A stretch of 64,000 nucleotides of DNA from Chloroflexus sp. Y-396-1 (GCF_000516515.1 NZ_KI911784.1:186001-250000); one strand, 5' to 3'. Counted from the stretch's first letter, positions 54,560 to 64,000 are shown. The notes: generated by a model from the sequence alone, not told the origin. A program made the numbers and translations.

Positions 54560-55448
54560 AGAAGATTACTGGCAATCTGTGTCAGCGCAATTGATAACGT
54601 TGATTGAACCACTCCCCCCAACACTCCGTCAGCCGCTCGTTCAGGTGCTCGACAACTCGATTCATCGTCTTCTCACGCTCTGGCCTGTCTGGTTGTCGTC
54701 CTTGGTACCTCTTCCAACATCGAGCCGAGATCGGCTCGCTTTAGCAACCTTATGCGGCGGTTGGGCAGCAGCAATCCGTGATGCCTGTCTCGATGGCGAG
54801 CTAACTCACCTGGCAGCACCGATGAGTCGCCTATTGTGGCGCAGAGCATGGCACTTATTTGGGACACTTGCCGTTGATCTGCGATTGTTGTTAGCATTAG
54901 AACAGCGCATGGTTTCTGCATATCGAAAAGAACTTGCCGCTCGCACAGTCACCGGCTATTGGCAACCGGCCCAATTGCGATTATTAACGGCGCGGTGGGT
55001 TTGTGATCGAGCTGCGGGCTGGCATGCTGTACAGCGTGCGCATCTGATCCTGGCCGGTTTACGACTAGATCACCCCCTGGCGCTGCGATTGACCAACGCG
55101 CTCGATGCATTGATCCTTGCTCGTCAGCTTGGTGATGATGTTTCTGATCTGGCCGATGATATTCGCGCAGGACGGGCTAGTTGGCTCATCCGACTCATTG
55201 CCGAAGAAATCTGGCGGGCCAAGGGCAAAGTGACGCCCATCGAAGGGCAACGTATCGCCGGACGCTGGCTGCTTAATACAACGCTACGTCAGAAAGTGGT
55301 ACATATCCATGCAACGTTGTGTCAGTATGTAATGCAGGTATTACAACCCTACACCGGGTACATTCCCCGACTGATTGATCTAGTCACCTCAGAGCGAGAT
55401 GTCGGACCGATGATAGCAACTATGAACCTGTTAGTGCTCCCACACTAG
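54537..55448 (+). CDS. Isoprenoid-synthase-fold-like protein
   Basis: 303 residues, all helical, Leu/Trp/Arg-rich. The segment LILARQLGDDVSDLADDIRAGRASWLIRLI strongly resembles the second Asp-rich motif of trans-prenyl diphosphate synthases (QxxDDxxDhxxD). The first Asp motif is not clear (AIRDACLDGEL is a weak candidate). It may bind isoprenoid substrates or be a degenerate relative. Start overlaps the phosphatase stop region by 23 bp, so the two are coupled, and the end overlaps the convergent CobW gene by 18 bp. Confidence 0.6.
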   Translation: MLQLLPSEEDYWQSVSAQLITLIEPLPPTLRQPLVQVLDNSIHRLLTLWPVWLSSLVPLPTSSRDRLALATLCGGWAAAIRDACLDGELTHLAAPMSRLLWRRAWHLFGTLAVDLRLLLALEQRMVSAYRKELAARTVTGYWQPAQLRLLTARWVCDRAAGWHAVQRAHLILAGLRLDHPLALRLTNALDALILARQLGDDVSDLADDIRAGRASWLIRLIAEEIWRAKGKVTPIEGQRIAGRWLLNTTLRQKVVHIHATLCQYVMQVLQPYTGYIPRLIDLVTSERDVGPMIATMNLLVLPH

Positions 55449-56393
55449 CCGCTCGCGCCATTGGTTAACCCGTTCATCACTATCGATACACGCATCCAAC
55501 GCAATCCTTGCGTCGATCAGGGCACTATCGCGGCCAATGAGAACTAATCGGCAAAGCGGGACCGGTCGCTCTTTGATACGCAATGCCCTACTATTCACGC
55601 GCCCGGCAACCACATGCACTTCATCAGCCCACGGCGAATCGGTACAGAAGACGATACCTTTGGCGCGAAACAAGCCTTGTTCGGTAAGCTGGCGTAAAGT
55701 CTGTTCCAGCGCCGAACGACACAATGGTAGATCGGCGTACCAATCAATAGCAGCAAACTCACTGTGCTGATGTGGTAAGAGATCCGGCACCGAGCCATCG
55801 TAGCGCGGACTGAAAATCAATTCAGGCGCAATATCGCCATACACGGCTGAAACAATTGGCGCACGCCGATTAATTGAGCGCAGCCGTTCATCGAGATGTT
55901 GCCGGGCCTGAGGAGTCACCAGATCGGTATGCGTCACCATGATCAGGTCGGCAAGTTGAAGCTGACGCATTGTTAGCGGTGAAACAGCTATAATACGGTC
56001 GAAATCGGCTGCTGAGACGAGGGTGACCAGCGTATCAAGCGGAACATCGGCGGCTCGCAACTGGCGGATCAGTGCACCCGGTTCAGCAAGGCCGCTGGTC
56101 TCAATAGCGATTGCCGCCAGCGGACCACTATCGATCAACGTTTCAAGCGCAAGCAAGAGATCACTCCCTGCCACACAACACACACAACCACCCGTTAGCT
56201 CGATCAATGGGGAAGCGCCATGTTGTGCTAACAACGTACCGTCAATCCCCAGCGCACCGAATTCATTGACGATAACACCGATACGACGATCAGCACGTGC
56301 TAACAAGCGGCGCAGCAGCGTCGTCTTGCCACTACCGAGAAATCCACTGATCAACGTCACAGCCGGAGTTGTCCGCTCACTTTGTGTCGGCAT
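55431..56393 (-). CDS. CobW/COG0523 family GTPase (metallochaperone-like)
   Basis: 320 residues. Walker A GFLGSGKTTLLRRLL near residue 17, the conserved metal-binding motif GGCVCCV (CxCC) near residue 68, ETSGLAEPGALI, and the NKxD-like THTDLVT. C-terminal CobW_C domain (GLFRAKGIVFCTDSPW). Such GTPases deliver Zn or other metals or serve cobalamin and nitrile hydratase pathways. Overlaps the upstream lipoprotein gene by 17 bp, hence the same operon. Confidence 0.94.
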   Translation of the reverse strand: MPTQSERTTPAVTLISGFLGSGKTTLLRRLLARADRRIGVIVNEFGALGIDGTLLAQHGASPLIELTGGCVCCVAGSDLLLALETLIDSGPLAAIAIETSGLAEPGALIRQLRAADVPLDTLVTLVSAADFDRIIAVSPLTMRQLQLADLIMVTHTDLVTPQARQHLDERLRSINRRAPIVSAVYGDIAPELIFSPRYDGSVPDLLPHQHSEFAAIDWYADLPLCRSALEQTLRQLTEQGLFRAKGIVFCTDSPWADEVHVVAGRVNSRALRIKERPVPLCRLVLIGRDSALIDARIALDACIDSDERVNQWRERLVWEH

Positions 56394-57504
56394 AACCGGT
56401 CAATTCCACATACCCTCGACCACGCATTCTTCCACTCACCTCAACTGCACCCTCCCAGTAGACGACAGACGTCGGTAGTTCCTGGTCGCGTAGCGCTGGT
56501 GTCACCTTAAGCTCGATCCCATAACGCGGAATGCGCATGTACCAACCAGAGGGGTACACTGCCCCACTACGTGGACTACGCCAGGTTTCGGTTACTTCCA
56601 GCTCTACATCACCAGGGCCAAGAATAATCACCGTATCATTGGGAAGAAGCAGACTTCCACCGACAAACGGTGATGGCTTGCCATCTGCCGCCCGAAGCTG
56701 GTAATACATTAGATCGTGACCACTCTCAAGTTGTAGGGCAAACCAGTCCCAACCGATCACACCCTCTTCGAGTGCGCTGGTACCCCACTCGCGATCCATC
56801 CAGGTTAGACCATTCACGGTATATGTCACAGAGCCAATCCGAATGGTACCATTGCTCACCATGCGCGTAAGTGAATAGTAAGCCGATGCGTTGCCAACTT
56901 GCGAACCCTTCTGACTCACGCCGGCATTTCCCTGTAAGACCGGCGGCCGACTGTTTACCGCCACCAGATCGAGGGCCACATCATCTTGGGCAGCGCGGAG
57001 CCGCATCGTCATACCTTCAGGTCCACTGCCTTCTACCGACCAGTCATTCAAAAAGACCCGAAATGGATCACCACTGGCGCCCGCCAACTCCACTGCGGCT
57101 CGACTAAAACGCTCAAACGCATAGAAGCGACCTCCATCAATATCACTGATGGCAAAGTGAGCCATATAGACTTCATTGGTCGCCCATGCCGAATCACGGG
57201 CCGGCAGGTACGGGCTGAGCGCTCGCCGGAAGAAGGTCAGTTGGAAACCAAAGCGCCGTCCGTTTTCGGCTGTCAGATTACCGGTATAGTACCACCACTC
57301 AGTTTGAAACGTCGGATGCGGGCCGTGATCGGCAGGAAAGACGAAAGGCCGCGGTTCAACGACACGCTCAAAACCGGTGATGTCACCAGCGTTCACCGCC
57401 TCAATTGCGCCAATAGTGGCCTGTACAACCGGTCGGGCCGGTGAACTACAGGCGGTGAGGAATATTGTGATGATTATCAGCGACCATTTTGCGAAAGAGT
57501 GCAT
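56377..57504 (-). CDS. CrtC/AttH-type lipocalin-like lipoprotein
   Basis: 375 residues. Lipoprotein signal (IIITIFLTACSS). The following domain begins FPADHGPHPTFQTEWWYYTGNL, the clear hallmark of the CrtC/AttH fold, continues with FGFQLTFFRRAL and FAISDIDGGRFYAFERF, and ends with KVTPALRDQELPTSVVYWEGAV. This fold includes carotenoid 1,2-hydratase CrtC and the AttH component of lipoprotein-type ABC exporters. The lipobox and extracytoplasmic location favour the AttH-like group, but CrtC-like activity cannot be excluded in a carotenoid-making phototroph. The CobW gene follows in the same operon. Confidence 0.82.
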   Translation of the reverse strand: MHSFAKWSLIIITIFLTACSSPARPVVQATIGAIEAVNAGDITGFERVVEPRPFVFPADHGPHPTFQTEWWYYTGNLTAENGRRFGFQLTFFRRALSPYLPARDSAWATNEVYMAHFAISDIDGGRFYAFERFSRAAVELAGASGDPFRVFLNDWSVEGSGPEGMTMRLRAAQDDVALDLVAVNSRPPVLQGNAGVSQKGSQVGNASAYYSLTRMVSNGTIRIGSVTYTVNGLTWMDREWGTSALEEGVIGWDWFALQLESGHDLMYYQLRAADGKPSPFVGGSLLLPNDTVIILGPGDVELEVTETWRSPRSGAVYPSGWYMRIPRYGIELKVTPALRDQELPTSVVYWEGAVEVSGRMRGRGYVELTGYADTK

Positions 57505-57617
57505 AACTTTTTGCTCGTTGTAACGGTTATATAATTAGGAAGTCTCTTTAGTAGTGTACCACGGATTGATGCAGATACTCAGGATCGATGAGCCAGCAGA
57601 GCACACTGCTGTGCGTC

Positions 57618-57676
57618 CCTACATCTCATACACTGGTTAGAAAGAATGCACGGCTGTGCGTCCCTACGATGACACA
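57618..57676. repeat. Short repeat with GCTGTGCGTCCCTAC
   Basis: GCTGTGCGTCCCTAC occurs twice (about 57609 and 57652). This looks like fragments of a dispersed element common in intergenic DNA. It lies between divergent genes. Confidence 0.4.
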
Positions 57677-57734
57677 GCGGGGGGTCCGCAACTCATATGT
57701 AGCATGAGGCTCACGTTCTCTTAGAGAGGAATCT

Positions 57735-58199
57735 ATGATCAACCCTGACGATGATGCCCGCGTGCTTGTGGTTATTGTGCCAAAACCACGAGATCTGGAA
57801 TTAGTACGTACTGCAGGTTGGTACCGACTACCGCTGGCCCACACGCCACCGCAACTCGCCGCCGACTATCTGGCATTCTATCAACCGGCCTCATTTGGTC
57901 AGGCGCGCTGGCAGATACAGTACTATGCCGCTATTGTACGTTACCAGCTTGTACACCGCCGTGATCTGCTCCCTGCGGAGGCAACCCACCCACGATCCGG
58001 AGATCGTTACTACCGCATTGACGTAGGACCGTTACAAGAACTCGAACGACCGGTACCATCGGCACGTTTACGCCGGATCACCTTTATTGCGACAACCTTT
58101 GGCCGTTTACGGCAGGCAATCGATGTTACCGATCTGTTCACCCCACCACCACCGCCAGAAGTATGGGGTGGTGGTTTAGCCGGAAAAGCAATCACTTAG
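57735..58199 (+). CDS. Conserved hypothetical protein
   Basis: 154 residues with RBS AGAGAGG. Recognisable layout: [100 protein letters not shown]. Soluble alpha/beta composition; I recall similar proteins in Chloroflexota but no function. No catalytic residues proposed. Convergent with pyrC (4-bp overlap). Confidence 0.62.
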   Translation: MINPDDDARVLVVIVPKPRDLELVRTAGWYRLPLAHTPPQLAADYLAFYQPASFGQARWQIQYYAAIVRYQLVHRRDLLPAEATHPRSGDRYYRIDVGPLQELERPVPSARLRRITFIATTFGRLRQAIDVTDLFTPPPPPEVWGGGLAGKAIT

Positions 58200-59191
58200 T
58201 CGATCAGTACGCGCCAACGTAATGTTTGACCGGCAGCGAACGGCACGACATCGCCGTACCGTGGTGGTACCGTCCAGGGGTCTTCAACCAATCGCACCTC
58301 GCGCTGCGGTGGCTGCAACCCATGAATACGGCAGGCATTACCGCTCACAAAATCGGGCAAACGGTCAAGCGCATGATGACGCTCAAATAGTTCAACCAGC
58401 ATCGGCAACAGCACCGGCGCCGAAAAGACACCAGCAGCGCAAAACGCCGCCTCCTTGTGCTCAATCGGATGCGGTGCCGAATCACTGCCAAACATCAATT
58501 TAGGATGACCAGATAGAGCTGCGGCCAAAAGTGCATCGCGGTCTGACGGTCGTTTAGCAATCGGTTTACAGAACAGATGGGGTTGGAGCAGACCACCGGC
58601 TACATCATCAAGGGTAATCAAGAGATGGTGGAGCGTTACTGTAGCAAAAAGGTTCGGGTAGCGGTCAAGTAATTCGAGCGCCGCAGCCGTTGTGATGTGT
58701 TCCATCACAATCCGTAGACGGGGGAAGGTCTGTGCCCAGCGCTCATACACCGGTAAGAATTCAATTTCACGATCCAGCACAAAACCGTGGCTCTCACCGT
58801 GTACAAGCAGGGGAATTCCTAACTCTTCCATAACAGCCAACGTCGGCTCAATTGCCTGCAAATCACTGACCCCACCAGTACTATTCGTGGTCACGCCCTC
58901 AGGGTAGAGTTTGATTGCAAAGATTCGCTCACGTAACGCTTGCAAAGTAGCGGCATCGTAAGCGCGGAAAAAGAGGGTCATCAGTGGCATGAACGGATAC
59001 GGTGCAACCGCAGATCGTATTTCGGCCTCGTATGCTGCAAGCCGATCAAGATTATCAACTGGCGGCACCAGATTCGGCATGATCACCGCACCGGCAAACT
59101 GAGATGCAGAAAATGGCGCTACCAGCCGGAGCATCGCTCCTTCACGCAGATGAAGATGCATATCAAGTGGAGCAAACAGCGAAATGGTCAT
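58196..59191 (-). CDS. pyrC: Dihydroorotase (class II)
   Basis: 331 residues. Metal ligands in [10 protein letters not shown] near residue 11, carboxylated Lys in [14 protein letters not shown] near residue 97, [19 protein letters not shown] and [13 protein letters not shown] (active-site Asp). Cyclises carbamoyl aspartate in pyrimidine synthesis; class II (E. coli PyrC-like). Coupled to the upstream TerB-like gene by a 4-bp overlap. Confidence 0.95.
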   Translation of the reverse strand: MTISLFAPLDMHLHLREGAMLRLVAPFSASQFAGAVIMPNLVPPVDNLDRLAAYEAEIRSAVAPYPFMPLMTLFFRAYDAATLQALRERIFAIKLYPEGVTTNSTGGVSDLQAIEPTLAVMEELGIPLLVHGESHGFVLDREIEFLPVYERWAQTFPRLRIVMEHITTAAALELLDRYPNLFATVTLHHLLITLDDVAGGLLQPHLFCKPIAKRPSDRDALLAAALSGHPKLMFGSDSAPHPIEHKEAAFCAAGVFSAPVLLPMLVELFERHHALDRLPDFVSGNACRIHGLQPPQREVRLVEDPWTVPPRYGDVVPFAAGQTLRWRVLID

Positions 59192-60120
59192 AGACGTTTT
59201 CCTGGCTGACGTGGCAGACGCAGACGTGCCGCCACAAAGCGATCATGAGAAAGATTGATTGCTGCCGTAATCCGGCTAATTTCGGCACTTTCAGCACTAG
59301 AAAGTTCGCCGTCGGCAAGCGCAACGGCAAAGAGTGCGTCGAGAAATCGTTCACGCTGCTCGACGGTTGTCGCGTCAGCAAATGCTTTTGTAAGACGGAA
59401 AAAGTCAAGGCTGGCAGCGCTTTCTGTCAGAGCCACTTCAGCGACCAGCGTTGCCCGAGTATGATCCAGATTCCACCACTCTTTGAGGATGGTCACAATA
59501 CGGTCGTGCTCTGCGGGAGTTACCTGATCGTCAACACGAGCAATCCGGGCAAGGAGACCACCGGCTAGCGTTAAGACGTGCAGTTCATCGCGGTCTATCC
59601 CAAGTGTGTCGATATCCTGCCCTAATCGCACATGTAAGGCATAGTAGATACGATTACGAAGAAATTCCGGTAATAGTTCCTCACGATTCGGACCAGGAGC
59701 ACGAATTCCGAGTGCAATCCGAAAAGCCCGTCCAAGCTGATGCAGCACACTCTGGCTATCACGCTCTAGAGCCTGCTGAATTGCTTGCACCACCTCACGT
59801 TCAACCGGTGTCACTACTCGATCCGCAGCCACCAGCCGCTGAATCGTGTGTAAAACCATCTGACGTTCTTCCGACGTCATGATCAGGTCACGCAGTTCAT
59901 CGACCAGGCGTGTACGTTCAGCCGTGTCAACCGGCGAATAGAGGTAGATTTCCAACTCGGCCCACTCATCAGCGGTCAATTCACCTTGACTGCCAGTTTG
60001 CCCAAGTTCGGCCAGCAACCGTTTGAGATCATTGATCTCATCAAGTGAGAGTTCGCCATCGGCCCAGGCTGCTGCAATAATCACTTTCGCCAGGGCCATG
60101 ACCAATGGATATTTTGCCAT
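59188..60120 (-). CDS. Double TerB-like domain protein
   Basis: 310 residues. Three related helical segments with the TerB/DUF533 metal-site pattern: [22 protein letters not shown] near residue 15, [21 protein letters not shown] near 205, and [18 protein letters not shown] near 275. TerB-like domains sit at membrane-associated stress or metal-response complexes; the specific role here is unknown. Transcribed with pyrC. Confidence 0.72.
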   Translation of the reverse strand: MAKYPLVMALAKVIIAAAWADGELSLDEINDLKRLLAELGQTGSQGELTADEWAELEIYLYSPVDTAERTRLVDELRDLIMTSEERQMVLHTIQRLVAADRVVTPVEREVVQAIQQALERDSQSVLHQLGRAFRIALGIRAPGPNREELLPEFLRNRIYYALHVRLGQDIDTLGIDRDELHVLTLAGGLLARIARVDDQVTPAEHDRIVTILKEWWNLDHTRATLVAEVALTESAASLDFFRLTKAFADATTVEQRERFLDALFAVALADGELSSAESAEISRITAAINLSHDRFVAARLRLPRQPGKRL

Positions 60121-60546
60121 GATAGTTCCAGCTATTCCCCAAATACGATGATTATCGTATGTTTACGCTTGTGCAAAGCGATTGATGAGTGGATTATGTC
60201 AGTCCACACGATTTCCTGAAAGGAGCGACGTTCAACGTTTCAGTACTCATCCGGTGCAACACACACGACCGCCCGCACCCCCTTCCTTTCCCACACGGGG
60301 AAGTTGCGGTAAGTTGGGCATCAGTCTCTCCCACGCCCTCCCAATTTCCTATCTTCGCTCTGCTCCTTCCTCTATGTAGGAAGAAAACGTTGAAAACCCC
60401 TGTATCTTGAAAGACAGTACTATACAGAAGACTAGAAATATTGTACAATAACTAAGAAGAGATTATCTACCGGTAAAGAGGCCGGTCACAGCAATGTCGC
60501 TCGCCCGTTTGGGTAGAGCGACGTTTGACATTTAAGGAGTAACGCC
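60121..60546. other. 426-bp spacer and leader of the zinc-ribbon gene
   Basis: No gene seen. Just upstream of the 60547 start there is a strong leader hairpin: AATGTCGCTC (60493-60502) with GAGCGACGTT (60516-60525; one wobble), extended inwards by GCCC/GGGT. CT-rich sequence with partial palindromic character at 60285-60380. Confidence 0.55.
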
Positions 60547-60777
60547 ATGCAATCTCAACCTCGTTGCCCACGTTGCGATCAGCCGCTGGTACCAGAAGGA
60601 ATGTACCTCCGTTGTACGACGCACGGTCTCTTCTTTCGCTATGGTCCGCGCCGGTTATTAGCTGCACCGATGACAGTTGAACGACACGAGCCATTGCTGC
60701 CCTGGCAGACTTTGAGTGAAGAACCTGCCAGAAAATTATCGCTACCAACCACCACCGCCGCCGCCGCCACCAAATGA
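60547..60777 (+). CDS. Small zinc-ribbon protein
   Basis: 76 residues, RBS AAGGAG. CPRCDQPLVPEG...LRCTTHGLFF is a four-ligand ribbon (C-x2-C, then C-x2-H). The C-terminal third is Ala/Thr-rich (PTTTAAAATK). Function unknown. Its last 36 bp overlap, on the opposite strand, the Gly-rich end of the large TPM-like gene. The overlap codes for Ala/Thr on one strand and Gly on the other, so the true C-terminus is the least certain part. Confidence 0.6.
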   Translation: MQSQPRCPRCDQPLVPEGMYLRCTTHGLFFRYGPRRLLAAPMTVERHEPLLPWQTLSEEPARKLSLPTTTAAAATK

Positions 60778-63480
60778 ACCACCACCACCACCGCCGCCGA
60801 AAGAGCCACCGCCGCCGCCACGGCTACTCCATTCACTCGAATGCGATGACGTGCTCCACGAGTGGCTATGCCCCCAACCACCGGTCATATTCCCAAGCCG
60901 TACTAGTGTTGAGACAATAGTATCAGTAGCCTGGGGTGAGATAACCGGTGGTTGAAGTGTTTTAAGTACATTGTCGGTTCCTGCATCAATTTCCTGCGCT
61001 TCGCGCAAGGCGGTACGTAAGGCTTCTTCACCATTGATAGGTAACCGAATTTGATGAAACCGTTGCTGCAATGCCGTAATTTGCCCCGCCACCGCAGATG
61101 AAACCCCCATTGGTGATGTATGTTGTAGTTGAGTGATACGGTTCAACTTTTCACGTACCCGCTGTAAAACCTGATTGAGTTCAGCACGTAACGTTTCTAA
61201 ACGCTGTACTTCAGCATACGCCTGCTGGTACGTCGTGGTTGCAGCCTCGGCCAGAGACTGGTACTGGTTCATCGCTGCCGCCAATGCCTGCCGACGTGCC
61301 TCATCTTCATAGATTTCAGCCTGCTGAAATAGCGTATATGCCTGTTGTAGCATTGTCCGCACCTGATCAAGCTGTTGGCGAACCGCTGGGGAAAGATCGG
61401 CATCGTGAACAGCCACGTAATGCACCAGCTTTTGCACTTCATTGGTTGCCAATTGCTTGATCTGCTGCGCACGCTCACGTAAGCGATTGGTCTGCTCAAC
61501 TTCATCACGGGCACCGGCCAGCGCTTCATCGGCCAGACGATCAGCTTCTTGCGCGGCACGAACCAGTTGCAGCCAATCGGGTTTTGCTTTGGCTGCTTCG
61601 GCCTTTGCCGTCGCCAGCAGAGCTGCCGCCTGCCTTAGTAGAGCATCAGCCTGGGGACTGACATCGGGATCGTGGGCTGCAACAAACGACAGGCCACTGT
61701 TAATTGACCGTTCGGCCTCAGCCATGATCTCACGGGCGATAGATCGGGCTTCTTCCAACGCACGAAGCCGATCGGTAATCGCCGTAATCAGACGTGCCGC
61801 GTGATCGAGTTCCTGCTCGGCAGCATCGAGATATGAGCGCGCAGCCAGAAATTCTTGTACTTCCATTGTATTCGCCGTTCGCGCCTGCTTCCAGTGCTCA
61901 AAAGCACGTGCAACGGCTGCCTCTGCCTCACTACCGTTTCCACGAATATCAGCCCAGGTGCTCTCGGCAAATTCATCAACCAGATCAAACGCTTCGCGCC
62001 CAGCGGCAATCAACTTCGCCGTTTGCGGGCCACGTGCGGCCAGAGCTGCAATACGACGTTCGTTGTCAGCCCGAATGGTCGGAAGATCAAAGCCTTCGCG
62101 CTGCGCCCGTGCAAGCGCTGCTTCAGCTTCTGCGATTGCAGTGGTGGCCGCCGGTATTGTACCTTGCTGTAATGTATCTGCCAGTCGATCCAGCGCTGCT
62201 CGCGCTTCATCAAGCGCTCCATGGCATACTTCCATCCGATACCCCTCGGCGGCTAGCGCCTCTGCGGTGCGGCGACCCTGAGGAATAGCGGCCCGTATTG
62301 TTGCATACCGGTCGAGAATGTCCATCAGGGTCTGTCCGATTACCGACGCCTCTTGCGCTGCTTGGATCGCCTCAGTAGCCTCTAATCGCTCTAATGCCGC
62401 TTCTGCTCGATGGAGAACAGACTGAATCGGCCCGAGCACGGCTGCATGATCGGTTAATTCCTTCCCAAACTGAGGCAAGCGCTCAGAGACGTCGGTCAGG
62501 ACTTTTTTTGCGCGTGAGACATCCTCCTGTGCCTGACGCATCAATGCTTCATAATGAGCACGCCGCTGTTCAAGCGCATCAAGGTGACTGGCAACCTCTG
62601 CGGCCTTTGCCTGTAGCCGTTCATAAGCGGTTGCTGCTATCTCTACCTGCTGTACCGATGGTTTTGCTTCACGATCCAGTTGCTCACCGATCTCGTCAAA
62701 TGTGACTTTCAAGTCAGCAAACGCTTTGCTCGCCACCTCTTGCATCTGCTCTAATTCGGCTACCGCTACTGGTGGATACGAAATACGGTCAAACTTCGCC
62801 TTCTCGAGCGAACTATTAAACCGTTGCCCGAGCTGCACGATCAATGTTCCGATCCGTTCACGGGAATCACGCAACCGTCGCTCAGCAGCCCGGCGGGTCT
62901 TTTGACGGCGGTGAAGCTGGTAGGCGCCAACACCAGCAGCCGCAGCTCCAGCCAGACCTAACCCACCGATCACGACGGGGGTTAAATCGGTATTGATGGT
63001 AATCCCACCACCTGGACGTGGCGGATTAACAATGGCCGCTTCAATAGCCGTTAACGCACTTGTTACGCCGCGAGTAAAATCGCCCTCTGACAAACCAGGG
63101 TTGAGTTTATCAGTACGGATCAGCTCATAGTTATCGTTAACAGCCAGTGCGTCGCTCCATTCGTCACCGAACCAGATCGCACTATAGCGATCATTCACTG
63201 CGACGTAAATGGCAATCAGCGTCGATCGCACAGCTCCATCACTACGAGCCAGGCCGTCGGCAATGAGCCGTCGTTCAAAATCAGCTTCACCACCGGAATC
63301 AACAACATACACTGCTACTTGTGCTCCACGGCGTAGCAGTGGGTCAGCCGCAGCGCGAATGGCAGGCTGATTCAGACGTCTAGCGGGATCAACGATCACT
63401 AGCTGCCCCTGCGCCCACACTTGCGTCAGGAATACCAGGGCAAGCAGCAACCCGATCCACCAGCGCAATGCGATTCGCAT
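60742..63480 (-). CDS. Large TPM-like secreted/membrane protein with long coiled-coil and Gly-rich tail
   Basis: 912 residues. Signal peptide (WWIGLLLALVFLTQVWA); a TPM-like ~140-residue extracytoplasmic domain (RGAQVAVYVVDSGG, FERRLIADGLARSDGA, STLIAIYVAVNDRYSAIWFGDEW); one membrane helix (VVIGGLGLAGAAAAGVGAY) near residue 170. A ~600-residue Ala/Glu/Gln-rich helical region of many ~40-residue blocks follows (AEAALARAQREGF, AAALLATAKAEAAKAKP), then a short Ser/His segment and a tail of GGGGGSFGGGGGGG. The Gly-rich end with an apparent W is typical of TPM proteins. Role unknown; possibly envelope quality control. Confidence 0.78.
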   Translation of the reverse strand: MRIALRWWIGLLLALVFLTQVWAQGQLVIVDPARRLNQPAIRAAADPLLRRGAQVAVYVVDSGGEADFERRLIADGLARSDGAVRSTLIAIYVAVNDRYSAIWFGDEWSDALAVNDNYELIRTDKLNPGLSEGDFTRGVTSALTAIEAAIVNPPRPGGGITINTDLTPVVIGGLGLAGAAAAGVGAYQLHRRQKTRRAAERRLRDSRERIGTLIVQLGQRFNSSLEKAKFDRISYPPVAVAELEQMQEVASKAFADLKVTFDEIGEQLDREAKPSVQQVEIAATAYERLQAKAAEVASHLDALEQRRAHYEALMRQAQEDVSRAKKVLTDVSERLPQFGKELTDHAAVLGPIQSVLHRAEAALERLEATEAIQAAQEASVIGQTLMDILDRYATIRAAIPQGRRTAEALAAEGYRMEVCHGALDEARAALDRLADTLQQGTIPAATTAIAEAEAALARAQREGFDLPTIRADNERRIAALAARGPQTAKLIAAGREAFDLVDEFAESTWADIRGNGSEAEAAVARAFEHWKQARTANTMEVQEFLAARSYLDAAEQELDHAARLITAITDRLRALEEARSIAREIMAEAERSINSGLSFVAAHDPDVSPQADALLRQAAALLATAKAEAAKAKPDWLQLVRAAQEADRLADEALAGARDEVEQTNRLRERAQQIKQLATNEVQKLVHYVAVHDADLSPAVRQQLDQVRTMLQQAYTLFQQAEIYEDEARRQALAAAMNQYQSLAEAATTTYQQAYAEVQRLETLRAELNQVLQRVREKLNRITQLQHTSPMGVSSAVAGQITALQQRFHQIRLPINGEEALRTALREAQEIDAGTDNVLKTLQPPVISPQATDTIVSTLVRLGNMTGGWGHSHSWSTSSHSSEWSSRGGGGGSFGGGGGGGSFGGGGGGGGW

Positions 63481-63632
63481 GCCCGATCTCCTCTCTACAG
63501 CACCTTTCGGTTAAGACGTGAGTATTTGGAGGAAAGAAGATGGGGCAGTGAGCGAAGAGACGACTTCACAGCACGATCCATGCTCTCCTCCTTCTCTTTG
63601 TACGCTGAAACAGCGGCTGACGTTGCATAATT

Positions 63633-64000
63633 TCATGGACGTGGAGAACCGCTGCCTGGATTGGGTAGGTCACGGGCATCTGCGGGCGGTGTCAAACGAA
63701 CAGGACGGTTAATATCACTCAACCGGACATCAAGGACAAACGAAAAAGGTTGAGCCTGCCCTTGCGGATCAGTTGCCGTACCATCGAACGTGATTGTCAA
63801 CTGACGCAGATAGCCATCTGCACATACCAGCATGCGAGCAGAGGCTTCGGAAACGGTACTATCAGGCAATTGGGTAGGTAAGCCAACTGCACCTAGACTG
63901 GAAAAGAGAGCGGTCGTAGCGTCACGGTCGCCCAGGTATTCCTGACATTGCACACCATCTTGCTCTACGACTGCACCAGCAGTGAAGCGGCTGAAATCGG
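63633..64000 (-). CDS. Partial hypothetical extracytoplasmic protein (N-terminus beyond window)
   Basis: Open from 64000 down to a stop at 63633, 122 residues visible, so its start lies outside. DFSRFTAGAVVEQDGVQCQEYLG, MLVCADGYLRQLTITFDGTA and FVLDVRLSDINRPVRLTPP suggest a beta-rich lipoprotein-like domain (LppX/LolA-like layout), with a Pro-rich tail. Its end is 152 bp upstream of the TPM-like gene, same strand. Family not assigned. Confidence 0.6.
   Translation of the reverse strand, partial: DFSRFTAGAVVEQDGVQCQEYLGDRDATTALFSSLGAVGLPTQLPDSTVSEASARMLVCADGYLRQLTITFDGTATDPQGQAQPFSFVLDVRLSDINRPVRLTPPADARDLPNPGSGSPRP

Overview
The window looks like chromosomal DNA of a Chloroflexus-type member of the Chloroflexota. 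This is inferred from the protein families, moderate-to-high GC, a Tad/Flp pilus locus with a REC-TadZ fusion, secreted proteins ending in a YLP-type tail, and families of short dispersed palindromes. I see no rRNA, tRNA, CRISPR array, insertion sequence or prophage. All genes are ordinary chromosomal CDSs, about 53 in total, partial ones included.

Layout. 1-3169 (minus): Tad pilus genes cpaB, cpaE/tadZ and the 5' part of cpaF. 3417-8410: an alpha/beta hydrolase, a uracil-DNA-glycosylase-like protein, a GH13 lipoprotein, a HipA-like/DUF3037 pair, and a roadblock protein. 8443-13579 (minus): recR, ybaB, an AIM24-like protein, rho and apt. 13788-22818 (plus): an ABC-2 exporter, a GAF histidine kinase, TerC, a double amidase, and a secreted beta-helix protein. 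23128-28210: pstS-pstC-pstA-pstB behind a strong candidate Pho box; pstS is an in-frame tandem fusion of two almost identical phosphate-binding domains. 28366-35340: rpmB, degV-recG, a degenerate dihydrolipoamide acyltransferase-like protein, pfkA and two small genes.

35624-44572 is the least familiar part. A consensus promoter precedes five closely packed genes: a DUF6754-like membrane protein, two polytopic membrane proteins, a 1521-residue membrane protein carrying about 52 tandem 14-residue Trp-Leu repeats, and a MutL/FtsA-like actin-fold ATPase with two WFGRRK tails. They look like one membrane-associated machine of unknown function.

45265-50159 is an arginine biosynthesis operon (histidine phosphatase, argJ, a nucleotidyltransferase-like gene, argH, and a GNAT N-acetylglutamate synthase-like gene). 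It is preceded by a candidate ribosome-mediated attenuator: a 33-codon leader peptide with Arg-Arg-His-Arg-Arg-His, an antiterminator strand at its stop codon, and a 12-bp hairpin before the first gene. 50645-55448 carries a secreted trypsin-like protease, an orphan NHLP-type leader-like peptide, a membrane-anchored SpoIIE/PP2C phosphatase and an isoprenoid-synthase-like protein. 55431-64000 holds a COG0523 GTPase, a CrtC/AttH-like lipoprotein, pyrC, a double TerB-like protein, a zinc-ribbon protein, a large TPM-like coiled-coil protein and a partial gene at the edge.

Functional assignments come from motif recognition by eye. No database search was run.
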